This document shows, piece by piece, positions 26,958-37,444 of a stretch of 64,000 bases of DNA (the stretch's first letter is position 1; every line of letters begins with the position of its first letter). The notes below the pieces were generated by a model. The model was not told the DNA's origin and ran no database searches. It saw nothing but the letters and a program-made list of their open reading frames with translations. The stretch is from Phocaeicola faecalis (GTDB lineage: Bacteria; Bacteroidota; Bacteroidia; Bacteroidales; Bacteroidaceae), in contig NZ_JADNRM010000018.1 in NCBI RefSeq assembly GCF_021730445.1, forward strand, positions 358 to 64,357. The letters run 5' to 3'. The position numbers and the translations under genes are program-made.

Positions 26958-29225
26958 ATGACGGATGAAAAACAACTTCAGGAACAAGCTGACGAAGAGA
27001 TGATAAACCAAGGGTTTCAGGAACTCTTGGACAGTTATCTCGCGACCAAACATAGAAAGAAGGTAGAGATCATCACAAAGGCATTCAACTTTGCCAAGCA
27101 AGCACACAAAGGAGTGAAACGACGCTCGGGTGAGCCTTATATCATGCACCCGATAGCAGTTGCCAAAATTGTGTGTACCGAAATCGGATTAGGCTCTACT
27201 TCTATTTGTTCCGCCTTGTTACACGATGTAGTTGAAGATACCGACTACACAGTAGAAGACATTGAAAACCTGTTCGGTCCGAAGATTGCCCAAATCGTAG
27301 ATGGGTTAACCAAAATCTCCGGTGGTATATTCGGTGACAGAGCTTCGGCACAAGCAGAAAACTTCAAAAAACTGCTATTGACCATGAGTGATGACATCCG
27401 TGTTATCCTTATCAAAATAGCTGACCGACTGCATAATATGCGCACATTGGGCTCAATGTTACCCAACAAGCAATATAAAATAGCCGGTGAGACCTTATAT
27501 ATCTATGCTCCGCTTGCCAATCGCCTTGGGCTTAACAAGATAAAGACCGAATTGGAAGATCTCAGTTTCCGATATGAACATCCCGAAGAATATGCTCAGA
27601 TTGAAGCGAAGCTACAAGAGACACAGGCAGAACGCGAAGAAGTTTTCCGTGAATTTACGGCTCCTATCCGCGCGCGACTGGACAAAATGGGCATCAGTTA
27701 CCGACTGATGGCGCGCGTCAAGTCTCCTTACTCCATCTGGAACAAGATGCAGACCAAGCATATCACTTTCGAAGAAATTTATGATATACTTGCCGTCCGC
27801 ATTATCTTCACCCCTAAAGATCCTGAAGAAGAACTCAACGAGTGTTTTAATATATATGTATCAGTCTCCAAGATTTATAAGCCACATCCCGACCGCCTAC
27901 GTGATTGGGTGAGCCATCCGAAATCCAACGGATATCAGGCTCTGCATGTCACACTGATGAGCAATAAAGGACAGTGGATTGAAGTGCAGATACGCAGTGA
28001 ACGCATGAACGACGTTGCCGAACAAGGCTTTGCCGCACATTGGAAATATAAAGAAGGAGGAGGCAGTGAAGACGAAGGAGAACTGGAAAAATGGCTGCGT
28101 ACCATCAAGGAGATTCTGGATGATCCGCAACCGGACGCTATGGATTTTCTAGATACCATCAAATTGAACCTATTCGCATCCGAAATCTTTGTTTTCACCC
28201 CGAAAGGAGAAATAAAGACAATGCCGCAAAACTGCACGGCCCTGGACTTTGCATTCTCTATCCACACTTTCTTGGGAAGCCACTGTATCGGTGCTAAGGT
28301 GAACCATAAACTGGTACCTCTCAGTCACAAGTTGCAAAGTGGAGACCAGGTGGAAATTCTTACTTCCAAATCACAGCACGTCCAACCGTCATGGATTAAC
28401 TTTGCTACTACAGCCAAGGCAAAAGCCAAGATTCTAGCCATATTGAAGCGTGAACAACGCGGTATGCAACAAACCGGAGAAGAAATCCTACATGAATTCT
28501 TCAATAAAGAAGGGTTGGAACTCACCTCCGACAATATACAGAAACTCTGTACTTTCCACAATGTAAGGACACAAGAAGAGTTGTTTTCCGCTATTGGTTT
28601 CAAGACCATTGCCCTAGGCGAGAGTGATAAAAATGAATTGAAGGACAAGCCTGCCACCAGCAATTGGAAAAAATACATCTCCTTTGCTTTCGGCGGCAAC
28701 AAGAGCAATAAAGAAAAAACCGAAGAAAAAGAGCCGATTCAGAAGATTGACAGTAAGAAGATTCTGAAACTTACTCCTGAAGCAATCCAAAAGAACTATG
28801 TGATAGCTGAATGCTGTAAACCCATTCCAGGAGATGATGTATTGGGATATATTGATGACGATAATCGAATCATCATTCACAAACGTCAATGTCCATTAGC
28901 TACCAAACTGAAAAGCAGCTATGGCAACAGACTTCTGGCTGTCCAATGGGAGACAGGCAAATCTTTATATTTTCCTGTTAATCTATATATCAAAGGAATA
29001 GACCACATAGGGCTGCTGAATAAAGTCACAGAAATAATCTCCCAGCAACTGAACGTAAATATTCATAAGTTGAATATAGAAACAAACGATGGTATCTTTG
29101 AAGGAAGAATCCAATTGTTTGTACATGATGTGGATGACGTAAAAACCATCTCTACCAACTTACGGAGAATCAGTGAAGTGAAGACAGTAACCCGCATCGA
29201 AAAGTTTGAAGACTTACCTAATTAA
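26958..29225 (+). CDS. Bifunctional (p)ppGpp synthetase/hydrolase (RelA/SpoT family)
   Basis: A 755-aa long RSH enzyme that makes and degrades the alarmone (p)ppGpp. The HD hydrolase domain is visible at about residues 45-150 (YIMHPIAVAK, ALLHDVVEDT). The synthetase domain (about 240-355) has RVKSPYSIWNKM, IYDILAVRIIF and GYQALHVTLM. The TGS domain (about 395-460) has FVFTPKGEIKTMPQNCTALD. A Cys-containing region with VIAECCKPIPGDDVLGYI precedes a C-terminal ACT domain. The intact HD motif indicates a bifunctional enzyme. It has its own promoter; a family A repeat follows the stop. Confidence 0.95.
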   Translation: MTDEKQLQEQADEEMINQGFQELLDSYLATKHRKKVEIITKAFNFAKQAHKGVKRRSGEPYIMHPIAVAKIVCTEIGLGSTSICSALLHDVVEDTDYTVEDIENLFGPKIAQIVDGLTKISGGIFGDRASAQAENFKKLLLTMSDDIRVILIKIADRLHNMRTLGSMLPNKQYKIAGETLYIYAPLANRLGLNKIKTELEDLSFRYEHPEEYAQIEAKLQETQAEREEVFREFTAPIRARLDKMGISYRLMARVKSPYSIWNKMQTKHITFEEIYDILAVRIIFTPKDPEEELNECFNIYVSVSKIYKPHPDRLRDWVSHPKSNGYQALHVTLMSNKGQWIEVQIRSERMNDVAEQGFAAHWKYKEGGGSEDEGELEKWLRTIKEILDDPQPDAMDFLDTIKLNLFASEIFVFTPKGEIKTMPQNCTALDFAFSIHTFLGSHCIGAKVNHKLVPLSHKLQSGDQVEILTSKSQHVQPSWINFATTAKAKAKILAILKREQRGMQQTGEEILHEFFNKEGLELTSDNIQKLCTFHNVRTQEELFSAIGFKTIALGESDKNELKDKPATSNWKKYISFAFGGNKSNKEKTEEKEPIQKIDSKKILKLTPEAIQKNYVIAECCKPIPGDDVLGYIDDDNRIIIHKRQCPLATKLKSSYGNRLLAVQWETGKSLYFPVNLYIKGIDHIGLLNKVTEIISQQLNVNIHKLNIETNDGIFEGRIQLFVHDVDDVKTISTNLRRISEVKTVTRIEKFEDLPN

Positions 29226-29253
29226 GCGTTGCGTAATATCATATTTTCGTCAT

Positions 29254-29405
29254 GGGAGTGTGTCAAAACTAAACCAGCCTATCCAATCGTCAGCTGTAGG
29301 GGCAGGGGTTACCTGCCCGAAGACACAAAGTAAACTGTTTTCGGGCGAGCGAACCTCGCCCCTACGAACGAAACGACAGCATTATCCACGTTTTGACACA
29401 ACCCC
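29254..29405. repeat. Palindromic intergenic repeat, family A (complete, inverted)
   Basis: A 152-bp element in the opposite orientation to the copy at 2870-3010, bounded by GGGAGTGTGTCAAAACT and a complement of the other terminus, TTTTGACACAACCCC. It keeps both GC-rich arms (GTAGGGGCAGGGGTTACCTG and GGGCGAGCGAACCTCGCCCC). It lies between the convergent RSH and MerR-type genes. Confidence 0.85.
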
Positions 29406-29444
29406 GTGATGGATAATAACAACAGTTTGATAAATGCAGGGGCA

Positions 29445-29792
29445 TTATGTCAGATAATCCAATTCTTTCCGCATACTTGCCAATTCCTCGCGCACAAGCA
29501 ACAAACGGTCAAGAATCTCCGTTGCACGGATAGACGTATCCTTACTTACCTTCAATTTCTGTTTAGCTCCCTGAAGCGTAAGTCCTTTCTCCTTCACCAA
29601 ATGATACACCAAACGAATGTTCTCAATATCCTCTTTACGATACTGACGTACATTCCCCCCCGCCTTTTTAGGAGTGATGAATGGAAATTCCTTCTCCCAG
29701 AAACGCAACAGCGATTCGTTTACATTAAACATCTTTGCTACCTCACCTATTGAGTAGTAAAGCTTCAGTTCCTTATTCGGATTATATGCCAT
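29445..29792 (-). CDS. MerR-type transcriptional regulator
   Basis: A 115-aa protein with an N-terminal winged-helix MerR DNA-binding domain: YYSIGEVAKMFNVNESLLRF near residues 13-32, then WEKEFPFITP and RQYRKEDIENIRLVYHLV near 47-64. The short C-terminal helix, with RATEILDRLLLVREELASM, is a dimerisation coil. No metal-binding cysteines are seen, so it is not a typical metal sensor. It lies 43 bp downstream of the M23 peptidase gene on the same strand and may be co-transcribed with it. Targets are unknown. Confidence 0.9.
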   Translation of the reverse strand: MAYNPNKELKLYYSIGEVAKMFNVNESLLRFWEKEFPFITPKKAGGNVRQYRKEDIENIRLVYHLVKEKGLTLQGAKQKLKVSKDTSIRATEILDRLLLVREELASMRKELDYLT

Positions 29793-29835
29793 TTTATCAA
29801 CTATTTATTTAGAGCAAACATACTGAAGATATAGG

Positions 29836-30804
29836 TTAGTCGAAGACCTTACCATGATTGGCAGCTATCTGAACCATCTTATCATAATCTTCCGCACTCA
29901 AATCCATGAAATAATAATTCACCGGATTTTGTACTTTACCCTTCACATGCACCTCATAATGCAAATGAGGCCCCGTGCTCTTTCCTGTATTCCCCACTTC
30001 GCCAATCACCTCGCCACGCACCACTTTCTGACCCGGACGAACCTTATATTTACTCAGATGTGCATACCAAGTCACATAACCAAACCCATGATCAACCTGA
30101 ATTAAGTTTCCATAACCAGTCTCCCACCCTGCCTTTATCACCTTACCGTCTCCGGTGGCATATACCGGCGTACCGATATTGGCAGAAAAGTCCATTCCGG
30201 CGTGAAACTTAGGCGTATTGTAAATAGGGTCGATACGTGTTCCGTATCCCGAAGCTGTCTTCTTCAAATCCTTATTGGATACCGGCATAATGGCCGGAAT
30301 ACACTTTAACATTTCATCATGTCCCTTGCATAAGTCCACCACCTCATCAAAAGACTTCGACTGAATATAAAGTTGGCGATTCAGCATATCCATCTTTTGA
30401 GTGGTATTCATCACCAGTTCGGCATTTGCCATATCCATCAACTGCTCGTAACGGTTCGTTCCTCCATAACCTGCTTTGCGAATCGCATCCGAAACAGGAT
30501 TGGCTTGCAACACCACCCGATACAAGTTGTCATCACGCTGCTGGATATCCTGCATCACTCCCAACGCCTCATCCAAACGATGAGACAATACGTTATACTG
30601 CGCCAGCAAACGTGCATTCTCTATACGAAGTTCCTTTTCGGAAGGTGAACCGAAGATGAACAATAAAATAATAAAACTGCCTGCTCCCAGGCCCATGCCC
30701 ACAAACAAACGGCGTAAGATGCTTATGGCGCGTTGCCTCACTGTGGGGTAAATGCGGTCGTAAGTTCGGGTTTTAGGATTATAAATATAGTAGACTTTAC
30801 GCAT
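29836..30804 (-). CDS. M23-family peptidoglycan endopeptidase
   Basis: A 322-aa membrane-anchored protein: one N-terminal membrane span (about residues 33-50), a coiled-coil region (about 55-100), and a C-terminal LytM/M23 domain with zinc motifs HAGMDFS near 202-208 and HLHYEV near 281-286, plus [14 protein letters not shown] near 239-252. Enzymes of this type cleave peptide cross-links in peptidoglycan. The start is divergent from alaS with about 130 bp between. Confidence 0.93.
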   Translation of the reverse strand: MRKVYYIYNPKTRTYDRIYPTVRQRAISILRRLFVGMGLGAGSFIILLFIFGSPSEKELRIENARLLAQYNVLSHRLDEALGVMQDIQQRDDNLYRVVLQANPVSDAIRKAGYGGTNRYEQLMDMANAELVMNTTQKMDMLNRQLYIQSKSFDEVVDLCKGHDEMLKCIPAIMPVSNKDLKKTASGYGTRIDPIYNTPKFHAGMDFSANIGTPVYATGDGKVIKAGWETGYGNLIQVDHGFGYVTWYAHLSKYKVRPGQKVVRGEVIGEVGNTGKSTGPHLHYEVHVKGKVQNPVNYYFMDLSAEDYDKMVQIAANHGKVFD

Positions 30805-30886
30805 CTATTTCTGCTTTTTGAAGTTTTTAATGCACAACACATCAATATTTTGCACAATTATTGTCGACAAAAATAATAAAACCAAT

Positions 30887-30894
30887 TATCTTTG
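30887..30894 (+). promoter_or_regulatory. -7 box of alaS
   Basis: TATCTTTG, 43 bp upstream of the favoured alaS start. A TTG lies 23 bp upstream of the -7 box, longer than the usual 19-21 bp. Confidence 0.55.
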
Positions 30895-30937
30895 CAAATC
30901 CTTTTTGAGAATATTAACTAGAAGACTATATAGCGAC

Positions 30938-33556
30938 ATGATGACAGCTAAAGAAATTAGAGATTCTTTCAAAAGCTTTTTCGAGTCGAAAGGACACCAG
31001 ATTGTTCCGTCGGCTCCAATGGTCATTAAAGATGACCCCACATTGATGTTCACCAATGCAGGTATGAACCAGTTCAAAGACATTATTTTGGGCAACCACC
31101 CTGCCAAGAACAAAAGAGTGGCGGACTCACAGAAATGTTTGCGCGTAAGCGGAAAACACAATGACTTGGAGGAAGTAGGACACGACACCTATCATCACAC
31201 CATGTTCGAAATGCTAGGCAACTGGTCTTTCGGAGATTACTTCAAGAAAGAAGCCATCAGTTGGGCATGGGAATATCTGGTAGATGTGTTGAAGATAGAC
31301 CCTAAAGACTTGTATGCCACCGTATTCGAAGGAAGCCCCGAAGAAGGCTTGGAACGCGATAACGAGGCAGGCGGATATTGGGAACAGTTCTTACCGAAAG
31401 ACCATATCCTGAACGGAAACAAGCACGATAACTTTTGGGAAATGGGTGATACAGGACCTTGTGGTCCCTGTTCCGAAATCCATATCGACTCACGCTCGGA
31501 AGAAGAAAAGGCTCAAATCCCCGGCAGCCAACTGGTAAACAAGGATCATCCGCAAGTAATTGAAATCTGGAACCTTGTATTCATGCAGTTCAACCGCAAG
31601 GCTGACGGTTCATTGGAAGGACTTCCCGCTAAGGTGATTGATACCGGTATGGGATTCGAACGTCTGGTTCGTACCCTCCAAGGCAAGACTTCAAATTACG
31701 ATACCGATGTATTCCAGCCCATCATCAAAGCAATTGCTGAAATGGCAGGCACTACATACGGTAAAGATACTCAGACAGATATCGCTATGCGTGTTATTGC
31801 CGACCACATCCGTACCATTGCATTCTCTATCACCGACGGCCAGTTGCCCAGCAATGCCAAAGCAGGTTATGTGATTCGCCGTATTCTGCGCCGCGCCGTT
31901 CGCTACGGTTATACTTTCTTAGGCCAGAAACAGGCATTCATGTACAAGCTGTTGCCCGTACTGATTGAGAACATGGGCGAGGCTTATCCCGAACTGAACG
32001 CACAAAAGACACTGATAGAGAAAGTAATCAAAGAAGAAGAAGAATCATTCCTACGCACACTGGAAACCGGAATCCGCCTGTTGGACAAGACCATGACTGA
32101 CGCCAAGGCTGCCGGAAAGAAGGAAATCAGCGGTGTGGATGCTTTCACCCTTTATGATACTTTCGGTTTCCCACTCGACTTGACTGAATTGATTCTTCGC
32201 GAAAACGGCATGACCGTAAACGAAGAAGAGTTCAATGCAGAGATGCAGAAACAAAAAGAACGTGCACGCAACGCGGCCGCTATTGAAACAGGTGACTGGA
32301 TTACTGTAAAAGAAGGCGAAACCAACTTTGTAGGTTACGACTTTACCGAATACGAAACCAGCATCCTGCGTTACCGTCAGGTAAAACAGAAGAACCAGAC
32401 ACTTTACCAGATTGTATTGAGCGATACTCCGTTCTATGCAGAAAGTGGTGGTCAGGTAGGCGACACCGGTGTTATTGTAAGCGAATTCGAGACAATCGAA
32501 ATCATCGATACTAAGAAAGAGAACAATCTGCCTATCCATATAACCAAGAAATTACCCGAACATATCGAAGCTCCGATGATGGCGTGTGTAGATGCAGAGA
32601 AACGTGCCGCTTCAGCAGCCAACCACTCTTGTACTCACTTGCTGGACGAAGCATTGCGCCAAGTTCTGGGTACTCACGTAGAACAGAAAGGTTCTTTGGT
32701 GACTTCGGAGTCTTTGCGTTTCGACTTCTCTCACTTCCAGAAAGTGACAGACGAACAACTTCGCGAAGTAGAACACTTGGTTAATGCCAAGATTCGTGAA
32801 AACGTTCCTTTGACCGAATACCGTAACCTTCCCATCGAGAAAGCAAAAGAACTGGGTGCTATCGCCTTGTTCGGTGAAAAGTATGGCGATGAAGTACGCG
32901 TTGTTCAGTTCGGCAACTCTATCGAGTTCTGCGGAGGTACTCACGTATCGGCTACCGGAAAGATCGGTATGGTTCGCATTGTGAGCGAAAGTTCTGTTGC
33001 AGCCGGCGTGCGTCGTATCGAAGCCATCACCGGTGCTAAAGTAGAAGAGTTGATGGATACCGTTCAAGATACGCTGAACGACCTGAAAGCTTTGTTCAAC
33101 AATGCTCCCGACCTGAAAGTCGCTATCCGTAAGTATATTGACGAAAATGCCGGTTTGAAGAAACAGGTAGACGAGTTCATGAAAGAAAAAGCTGCTGAGG
33201 TGAAAGCCAAATTAGTAGCCAACGCCAAGGAAGTGAACGGTGTGAAAGTAGTAAAAGCCGTTATCCCGATGTCTGCCGATGTAGTGAAAGATATCGCATT
33301 CCAGTTGAAAGGTGAAATTCCCGCCAACCTGTTTGTGGTTATCGGTAGCGTAGACAATAACAAACCGATGCTGACAGTGATGATTAGCGATGATTTGGTG
33401 AAAGCCGGACAGAATGCGGGCAAGTTGGTTCGCGAAGCTGCCAAATTGATTCAGGGCGGCGGCGGCGGTCAACCTCATTTTGCAACTGCCGGTGGTAAGA
33501 ATGCCGATGGTTTGAATGCTGCGGTTGATAAAGTCATTGAATTGGCAGCACTGTAA
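30938..33556 (+). CDS. alaS: Alanyl-tRNA synthetase
   Basis: A class II synthetase of about 872 aa. ATG 30938 ([11 protein letters not shown]) is chosen because it matches the family N terminus. An in-frame ATG at 30818 would place its 40 extra codons across the promoter. The catalytic core has [19 protein letters not shown] and GMGFERLV. The editing domain has zinc-site motifs [11 protein letters not shown] and CGGTHV near residues 600-670. The C-Ala domain has the Gly-rich [14 protein letters not shown] near 844-857. A strong terminator follows. Confidence 0.97.
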   Translation: MMTAKEIRDSFKSFFESKGHQIVPSAPMVIKDDPTLMFTNAGMNQFKDIILGNHPAKNKRVADSQKCLRVSGKHNDLEEVGHDTYHHTMFEMLGNWSFGDYFKKEAISWAWEYLVDVLKIDPKDLYATVFEGSPEEGLERDNEAGGYWEQFLPKDHILNGNKHDNFWEMGDTGPCGPCSEIHIDSRSEEEKAQIPGSQLVNKDHPQVIEIWNLVFMQFNRKADGSLEGLPAKVIDTGMGFERLVRTLQGKTSNYDTDVFQPIIKAIAEMAGTTYGKDTQTDIAMRVIADHIRTIAFSITDGQLPSNAKAGYVIRRILRRAVRYGYTFLGQKQAFMYKLLPVLIENMGEAYPELNAQKTLIEKVIKEEEESFLRTLETGIRLLDKTMTDAKAAGKKEISGVDAFTLYDTFGFPLDLTELILRENGMTVNEEEFNAEMQKQKERARNAAAIETGDWITVKEGETNFVGYDFTEYETSILRYRQVKQKNQTLYQIVLSDTPFYAESGGQVGDTGVIVSEFETIEIIDTKKENNLPIHITKKLPEHIEAPMMACVDAEKRAASAANHSCTHLLDEALRQVLGTHVEQKGSLVTSESLRFDFSHFQKVTDEQLREVEHLVNAKIRENVPLTEYRNLPIEKAKELGAIALFGEKYGDEVRVVQFGNSIEFCGGTHVSATGKIGMVRIVSESSVAAGVRRIEAITGAKVEELMDTVQDTLNDLKALFNNAPDLKVAIRKYIDENAGLKKQVDEFMKEKAAEVKAKLVANAKEVNGVKVVKAVIPMSADVVKDIAFQLKGEIPANLFVVIGSVDNNKPMLTVMISDDLVKAGQNAGKLVREAAKLIQGGGGGQPHFATAGGKNADGLNAAVDKVIELAAL

Positions 33557-33592
33557 TCCAACAGGAATCCGTCCATATTTAAATATAATGAG

Positions 33593-33637
33593 TAGTCCCG
33601 GTATTTGGCTGAAAAGCCAATACCGGGACTTTTTTAA
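33593..33637 (+). terminator. Rho-independent terminator after alaS
   Basis: A long perfect stem (AGTCCCGGTATTGGCT type; loop GAAA; arm AGCCAATACCGGGACT) is followed by TTTTTT. Confidence 0.92.
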
Positions 33638-33661
33638 TTGAAAGATAATCCGATATTTCTC

Positions 33662-33691
33662 TTGCTATATGCACAAAACTTATTATCTTTG
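33662..33691 (+). promoter_or_regulatory. Promoter of the SusD-like gene
   Basis: CTTGC with TTG at 33662-33664, a 19-bp spacer, then TATCTTTG at 33684-33691, 40 bp upstream of the start codon. Confidence 0.8.
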
Positions 33692-33731
33692 AAAGTATTC
33701 ATTTACTAACAACACAAAACATATAAATAAT

Positions 33732-35716
33732 ATGATGAAAAAGCAGTACTCACACTTAGCCCTATTCTTTTTGCTTTGTATCTTCGCTGCATGCAGTGAC
33801 AATAAAAACGATGACATTCCCGAACCGGATCCGGCTCCAGACCCCACTCCCACTATGACTTATCATGTGGAAGGCTATGCTGAATTGGGCGCTTTCAACC
33901 ACAACAGCACGATAACGGTGTTTCCATTAGACAAAAGTTTGGCACACATTGAAAAGTTTCAATATAGCAACGAAGCTAAGACCGACTATGGTCTTTTCTC
34001 TGTAGTGGACAATATGTCGCTTAATGAAAGCCTTTACTTTGAAGTGCAAGTGACCGGAAACTTTTTTAACGGAACCAAAGGGCGGTATTCAGAACACAAA
34101 ACCACATTGCGCGCCATCAACCATTTGGAAAATCACAACAGTGAAAAAAGAAGTATCAACCGATATATAAAACTTCCGGCTACCAATGTCAATATATTCA
34201 CCCAACTGACGGCAGCCCGCATCTGTAACCTCCTAAAAAAGAATCCGGATTATGATAAAAAGATTCCGACGTCACTCGAAATCTATAAAAAGGCATCAGA
34301 ACAAGCTCTGAAAGAAATGTTTACCGCTTTCAGCATTAGCGACATATATGTGTCTATGCTCAGCGTTGTCCCGACGCAAACTTCTTTCAGCCAATACAAT
34401 GACCCGTCCTCCATAATGGCTGCCGTTTCTAACATTCTCCTAACATCGGTAGACGAAGAGTTCCTAGATGATTTCTTTAAAGAATGGGATAAAGACTTTG
34501 CTTCAGACGGCCGCATTGACAATGAAGACATAAAAGAAAGCATCCGTTACGGACAACAGAATATGAAATATTCCAGCATACATGAACAACTGGATTCTTT
34601 CTACAAAGCTTATAACTTCAAAAACGATTTTCCAGAATTCTGGCGGTTTGTAGACCGGAATGGAGACGGAAGACTTGATGAACAAGACAAACCGGATGAT
34701 TTTGAAATAACCGAAGAAGGATTTACTCCATCCCGGAACAATGCATCCAGTTATTGGAACAGGTCAATAAATATCTCCGTGACTTTTTGCAAACAGAGTG
34801 TGTATGGGAAGCCAACTTCTGTGGCGTCATCGGCCCTATTCCCGATTATCCCACTACTTTAGTTCCCGATGATAACGAAGTGTACGAAATATGGACTGCC
34901 GCCTATGCAACAATCAGGCAATGTAACTATATGATTCACGTATTAACAAGCAAAGCATATGGTTATGAAGTAGAACCCTATGTAGGGACCGCCTATGCCA
35001 TTCAGTCTTTGGTATATCAAAGCCTCACGCAACTCTTTGGAGACGTACCCTACGTCACTCCCGACAATTTTAATGATATCAATCATGAAAGCGACTTAAC
35101 ACGTACTCCGGTCAAACTTATCTATGCCAAGCAACTGGAAGCTTTAGAGAAATATGCAAATTCATTACCACAGACTGCCACACAATCCCAGCCGGAAAGC
35201 AATCCGGTTTCCTTTGCCGCCGCCCAATTGCTTATGGCAACAATGTATGCGGAGATAAAAGACTATGGCAATGCGTCCAAGCATTTTGAGAAAATAGACG
35301 ACAACACGTATCTTAGCGCCAATCTATGGAAAGTCAACAATAACAAGTCTTCGATGCTTAACAAGCCGCTTTACAGAATGTATTTCGATGGACCTTATCA
35401 TCTCATCTATCGCATTGCGAACCAAAATGCATTGCGTGTGGAATTATTGCTGGCAAACAACCAAGTGGCTGAGGCTTCCAATGCCCTGAAGATATTTGAT
35501 GGCAACTGGGAAGGCAGTGATAAAGCCGACGAAATAAAAGCCCGTTTATTGGATAAAGGAATTAACATAATGGGACAAACTTTCGGGTGCTTCTCTTTCC
35601 TCAAACGCTTAGGAGCAGCAAAAGAGTTTCTTAAAATAGAAGATTACCAACTTCTGTTGCCGATTCCTTCAAAAGTAGCTGGAACACCCAATATTACACA
35701 AAACCCGGGATATTAA
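33732..35716 (+). pseudogene. SusD/RagB-like lipoprotein with EF-hand insert, frameshifted
   Basis: The first frame (33732-34862) begins with a lipoprotein signal (lipobox FAAC, Cys near residue 21) and a Pro/Asp-rich linker. A unique region of about 250 aa follows, then the EF-hand loop DRNGDGRLDEQD near 308-319. At about 34752 the reading frame is lost: the sequence continues as a SusD-like C-terminal half in another frame (LEQVNKYLRDFLQ at 34754 to the stop at 35716), with IWTAAYATIRQCNYMI, QSLVYQSLTQLFGDVPYV and a typical SusD end LLLPIPSKV. Restoring one base (for example TAT-TTG for TATTG) gives one ORF of 661 aa. SusD proteins bind glycans with a SusC transporter; no SusC gene is nearby. 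A sequencing error cannot be excluded. Confidence 0.8.
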
Positions 35717-35741
35717 TAAAACCATAAAAACAGGGCACAAC

Positions 35742-35892
35742 GGAGGTGTGTCAAAACTAAAGTGGGCTATTATTTTGTCATCCTGAGCACCAGTGAAGGA
35801 TCTGTTTGCAATTACTTTGTGTATACAGATTCTTCGCTTTTGCTCAGAATGACAGGCTAATTGATAGCGATACCGGAGTCTTAACACACCCT
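35742..35892. repeat. Family A-like termini enclosing a second palindromic repeat
   Basis: The ends GGAGGTGTGTCAAAACT and AGTCTTAACACACCCTC resemble the termini of family A. The inside differs: GTCATCCTGAGCACCAGTGA and its near-complement GCTTTTGCTCAGAATGAC. By memory this resembles the widespread Bacteroidota palindrome with core TCATTCTGAGC. It lies between convergent genes. Confidence 0.7.
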
Positions 35893-35928
35893 CACGTGAC
35901 ATTTGCCTTTAGTGGTACGGTAATTCCT

Positions 35929-37347
35929 CTATTCGGTTTGCTCCTTCGGCCAGTTCACCAGATACAGAGTTTCGGTGGCACGGGTAAAAGCAGTATAAAG
36001 CCAGCGAAAATAATCGGGCGTAAGCATATCCTCCGTCATATAGCCTTGGTCAAGGAAAACACGCTTCCATTGGCCGCCTTGCGCTTTATGGCATGTCACC
36101 GCATAAGCATATTTCACCTGCAAAGCATTATAATGAGGATCAGCCTTCATTTTCTTCATTCTCTCCCGCTTCATGCTGATATCGGCATAATCCTCCAACA
36201 CTGTATAGAATAACTTATCATTCAGTTCTTTAGGCAGAGCAGGAGTATCGGTATGAAGAGTATCAAGCAATAACTTAACCTCCAATTCCACACCATCATA
36301 ATCAGGAAAAGCCAACACTACATCTGCAAAACGAAAACCATACGCTTCACGAACCCGACGCACACGGCGTACCACAGCAATATCGCCATTCGCAATAAAG
36401 TCTATCTCTTTGCACTGCTCCGTCCAGAAATAATTATTCTTTGCCACCATCAGTAAATCACCACTGTTCAATTCATCCTCACGATAAAGAATAGTGTTGC
36501 GAATCCCCCTGTTATAAACATTAGCCCGCTTGTTGGAACGGCAAACCACAATGGTTTCATCCATTCCCGCATAATCATAGCTGTCATTGATTGCCTCTAT
36601 CAGTTCATTCCCCGGAACAATACGAATATCCGGGAATCCTTCGACACGAATGGGAGGAAGCGCGAAGAACTCTTCTTCCGAAATATAACGGCGCAATTCC
36701 GTAGCGTTCCACAGGATACCCGAATCATGCGTCTGGCGAACCACCTCGGTGAGTTGTGTCTCGTACACTTCCAGCCCATACCCCTTCAAGATATCGGGAG
36801 AAAGAGCCGGACTCTGTTCTTCACCCACCGGAGGAAGCTGCGCCGTATCACCAATCAACATCAACCTACAACCGGTTCCGGCATACACATACTGAATAAG
36901 ATCATCCAAAAGACGTCCCGTTCCGAAAGCCGCCCCCGACAAACCGTCATTAGCTATCATGGATGCCTCATCGACAATAAACAAAGTCTGCTGATGCAGA
37001 TTGTCATCCAAAGAAAAGTTATCCATGTCATTGGAGTAGCTGCGCTGACGGTAAATCTTCTTATGAATCGTGAAAGCGGAATGCCCGGCATAATGTGAAA
37101 ATACTTTTGCAGCTCTACCGGTGGGAGCCAGCAAAACACACTTCTGTTGCAACTGGTCCAAAGTTTTGACCAACGCCCCGATGAGAGACGTCTTTCCGGT
37201 TCCGGCATACCCCTTTAAGAGGAAAACCGAATCCTGTTGGCGGGAAAAAAGAAAATCTGCTAAAGATTTAACAGCTTTTTCTTGCTCTAAAGTTGGTTTA
37301 TATAGAAAATTTCCCTTAATTTGCTGCACTAAATAATTATTAATCAT
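35929..37347 (-). CDS. RecD-like SF1B ATP-dependent DNA helicase
   Basis: A 472-aa helicase with the SF1 motifs: Walker A LKGYAGTGKTS near residues 44-54, motif Ia LLAPTGRAAKVF near 73-84, DEXX-box FIVDEASM near 123-130, motif III LIGDTAQLPPVG near 161-172, and the C-terminal motif VI-like AVTCHKAQGGQW near 422-433. It is short compared with RecD2 and closer to Dda/Pif1-like helicases, so the exact role in repair or replication is uncertain. It is single, divergent from the next gene. Confidence 0.88.
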   Translation of the reverse strand: MINNYLVQQIKGNFLYKPTLEQEKAVKSLADFLFSRQQDSVFLLKGYAGTGKTSLIGALVKTLDQLQQKCVLLAPTGRAAKVFSHYAGHSAFTIHKKIYRQRSYSNDMDNFSLDDNLHQQTLFIVDEASMIANDGLSGAAFGTGRLLDDLIQYVYAGTGCRLMLIGDTAQLPPVGEEQSPALSPDILKGYGLEVYETQLTEVVRQTHDSGILWNATELRRYISEEEFFALPPIRVEGFPDIRIVPGNELIEAINDSYDYAGMDETIVVCRSNKRANVYNRGIRNTILYREDELNSGDLLMVAKNNYFWTEQCKEIDFIANGDIAVVRRVRRVREAYGFRFADVVLAFPDYDGVELEVKLLLDTLHTDTPALPKELNDKLFYTVLEDYADISMKRERMKKMKADPHYNALQVKYAYAVTCHKAQGGQWKRVFLDQGYMTEDMLTPDYFRWLYTAFTRATETLYLVNWPKEQTE

Positions 37348-37444
37348 AATTGCGTAATAAAAAGTTCCCTGAACTGTGCGTTATTAGATTTATTTATTTT
37401 ATTTTTGCGATGCGAATATAAACTAAAAAAAACACATATTTATC

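Noticed and set aside
34740-34770. Programmed frameshift in the SusD-like gene
   Set aside because: No slippery heptamer or run of identical bases is at the junction; a mutation or sequencing error is simpler.
35742-35892. Coding sequence in the repeat after the SusD-like gene
   Set aside because: Frames are short and the segment is palindromic and repeated.
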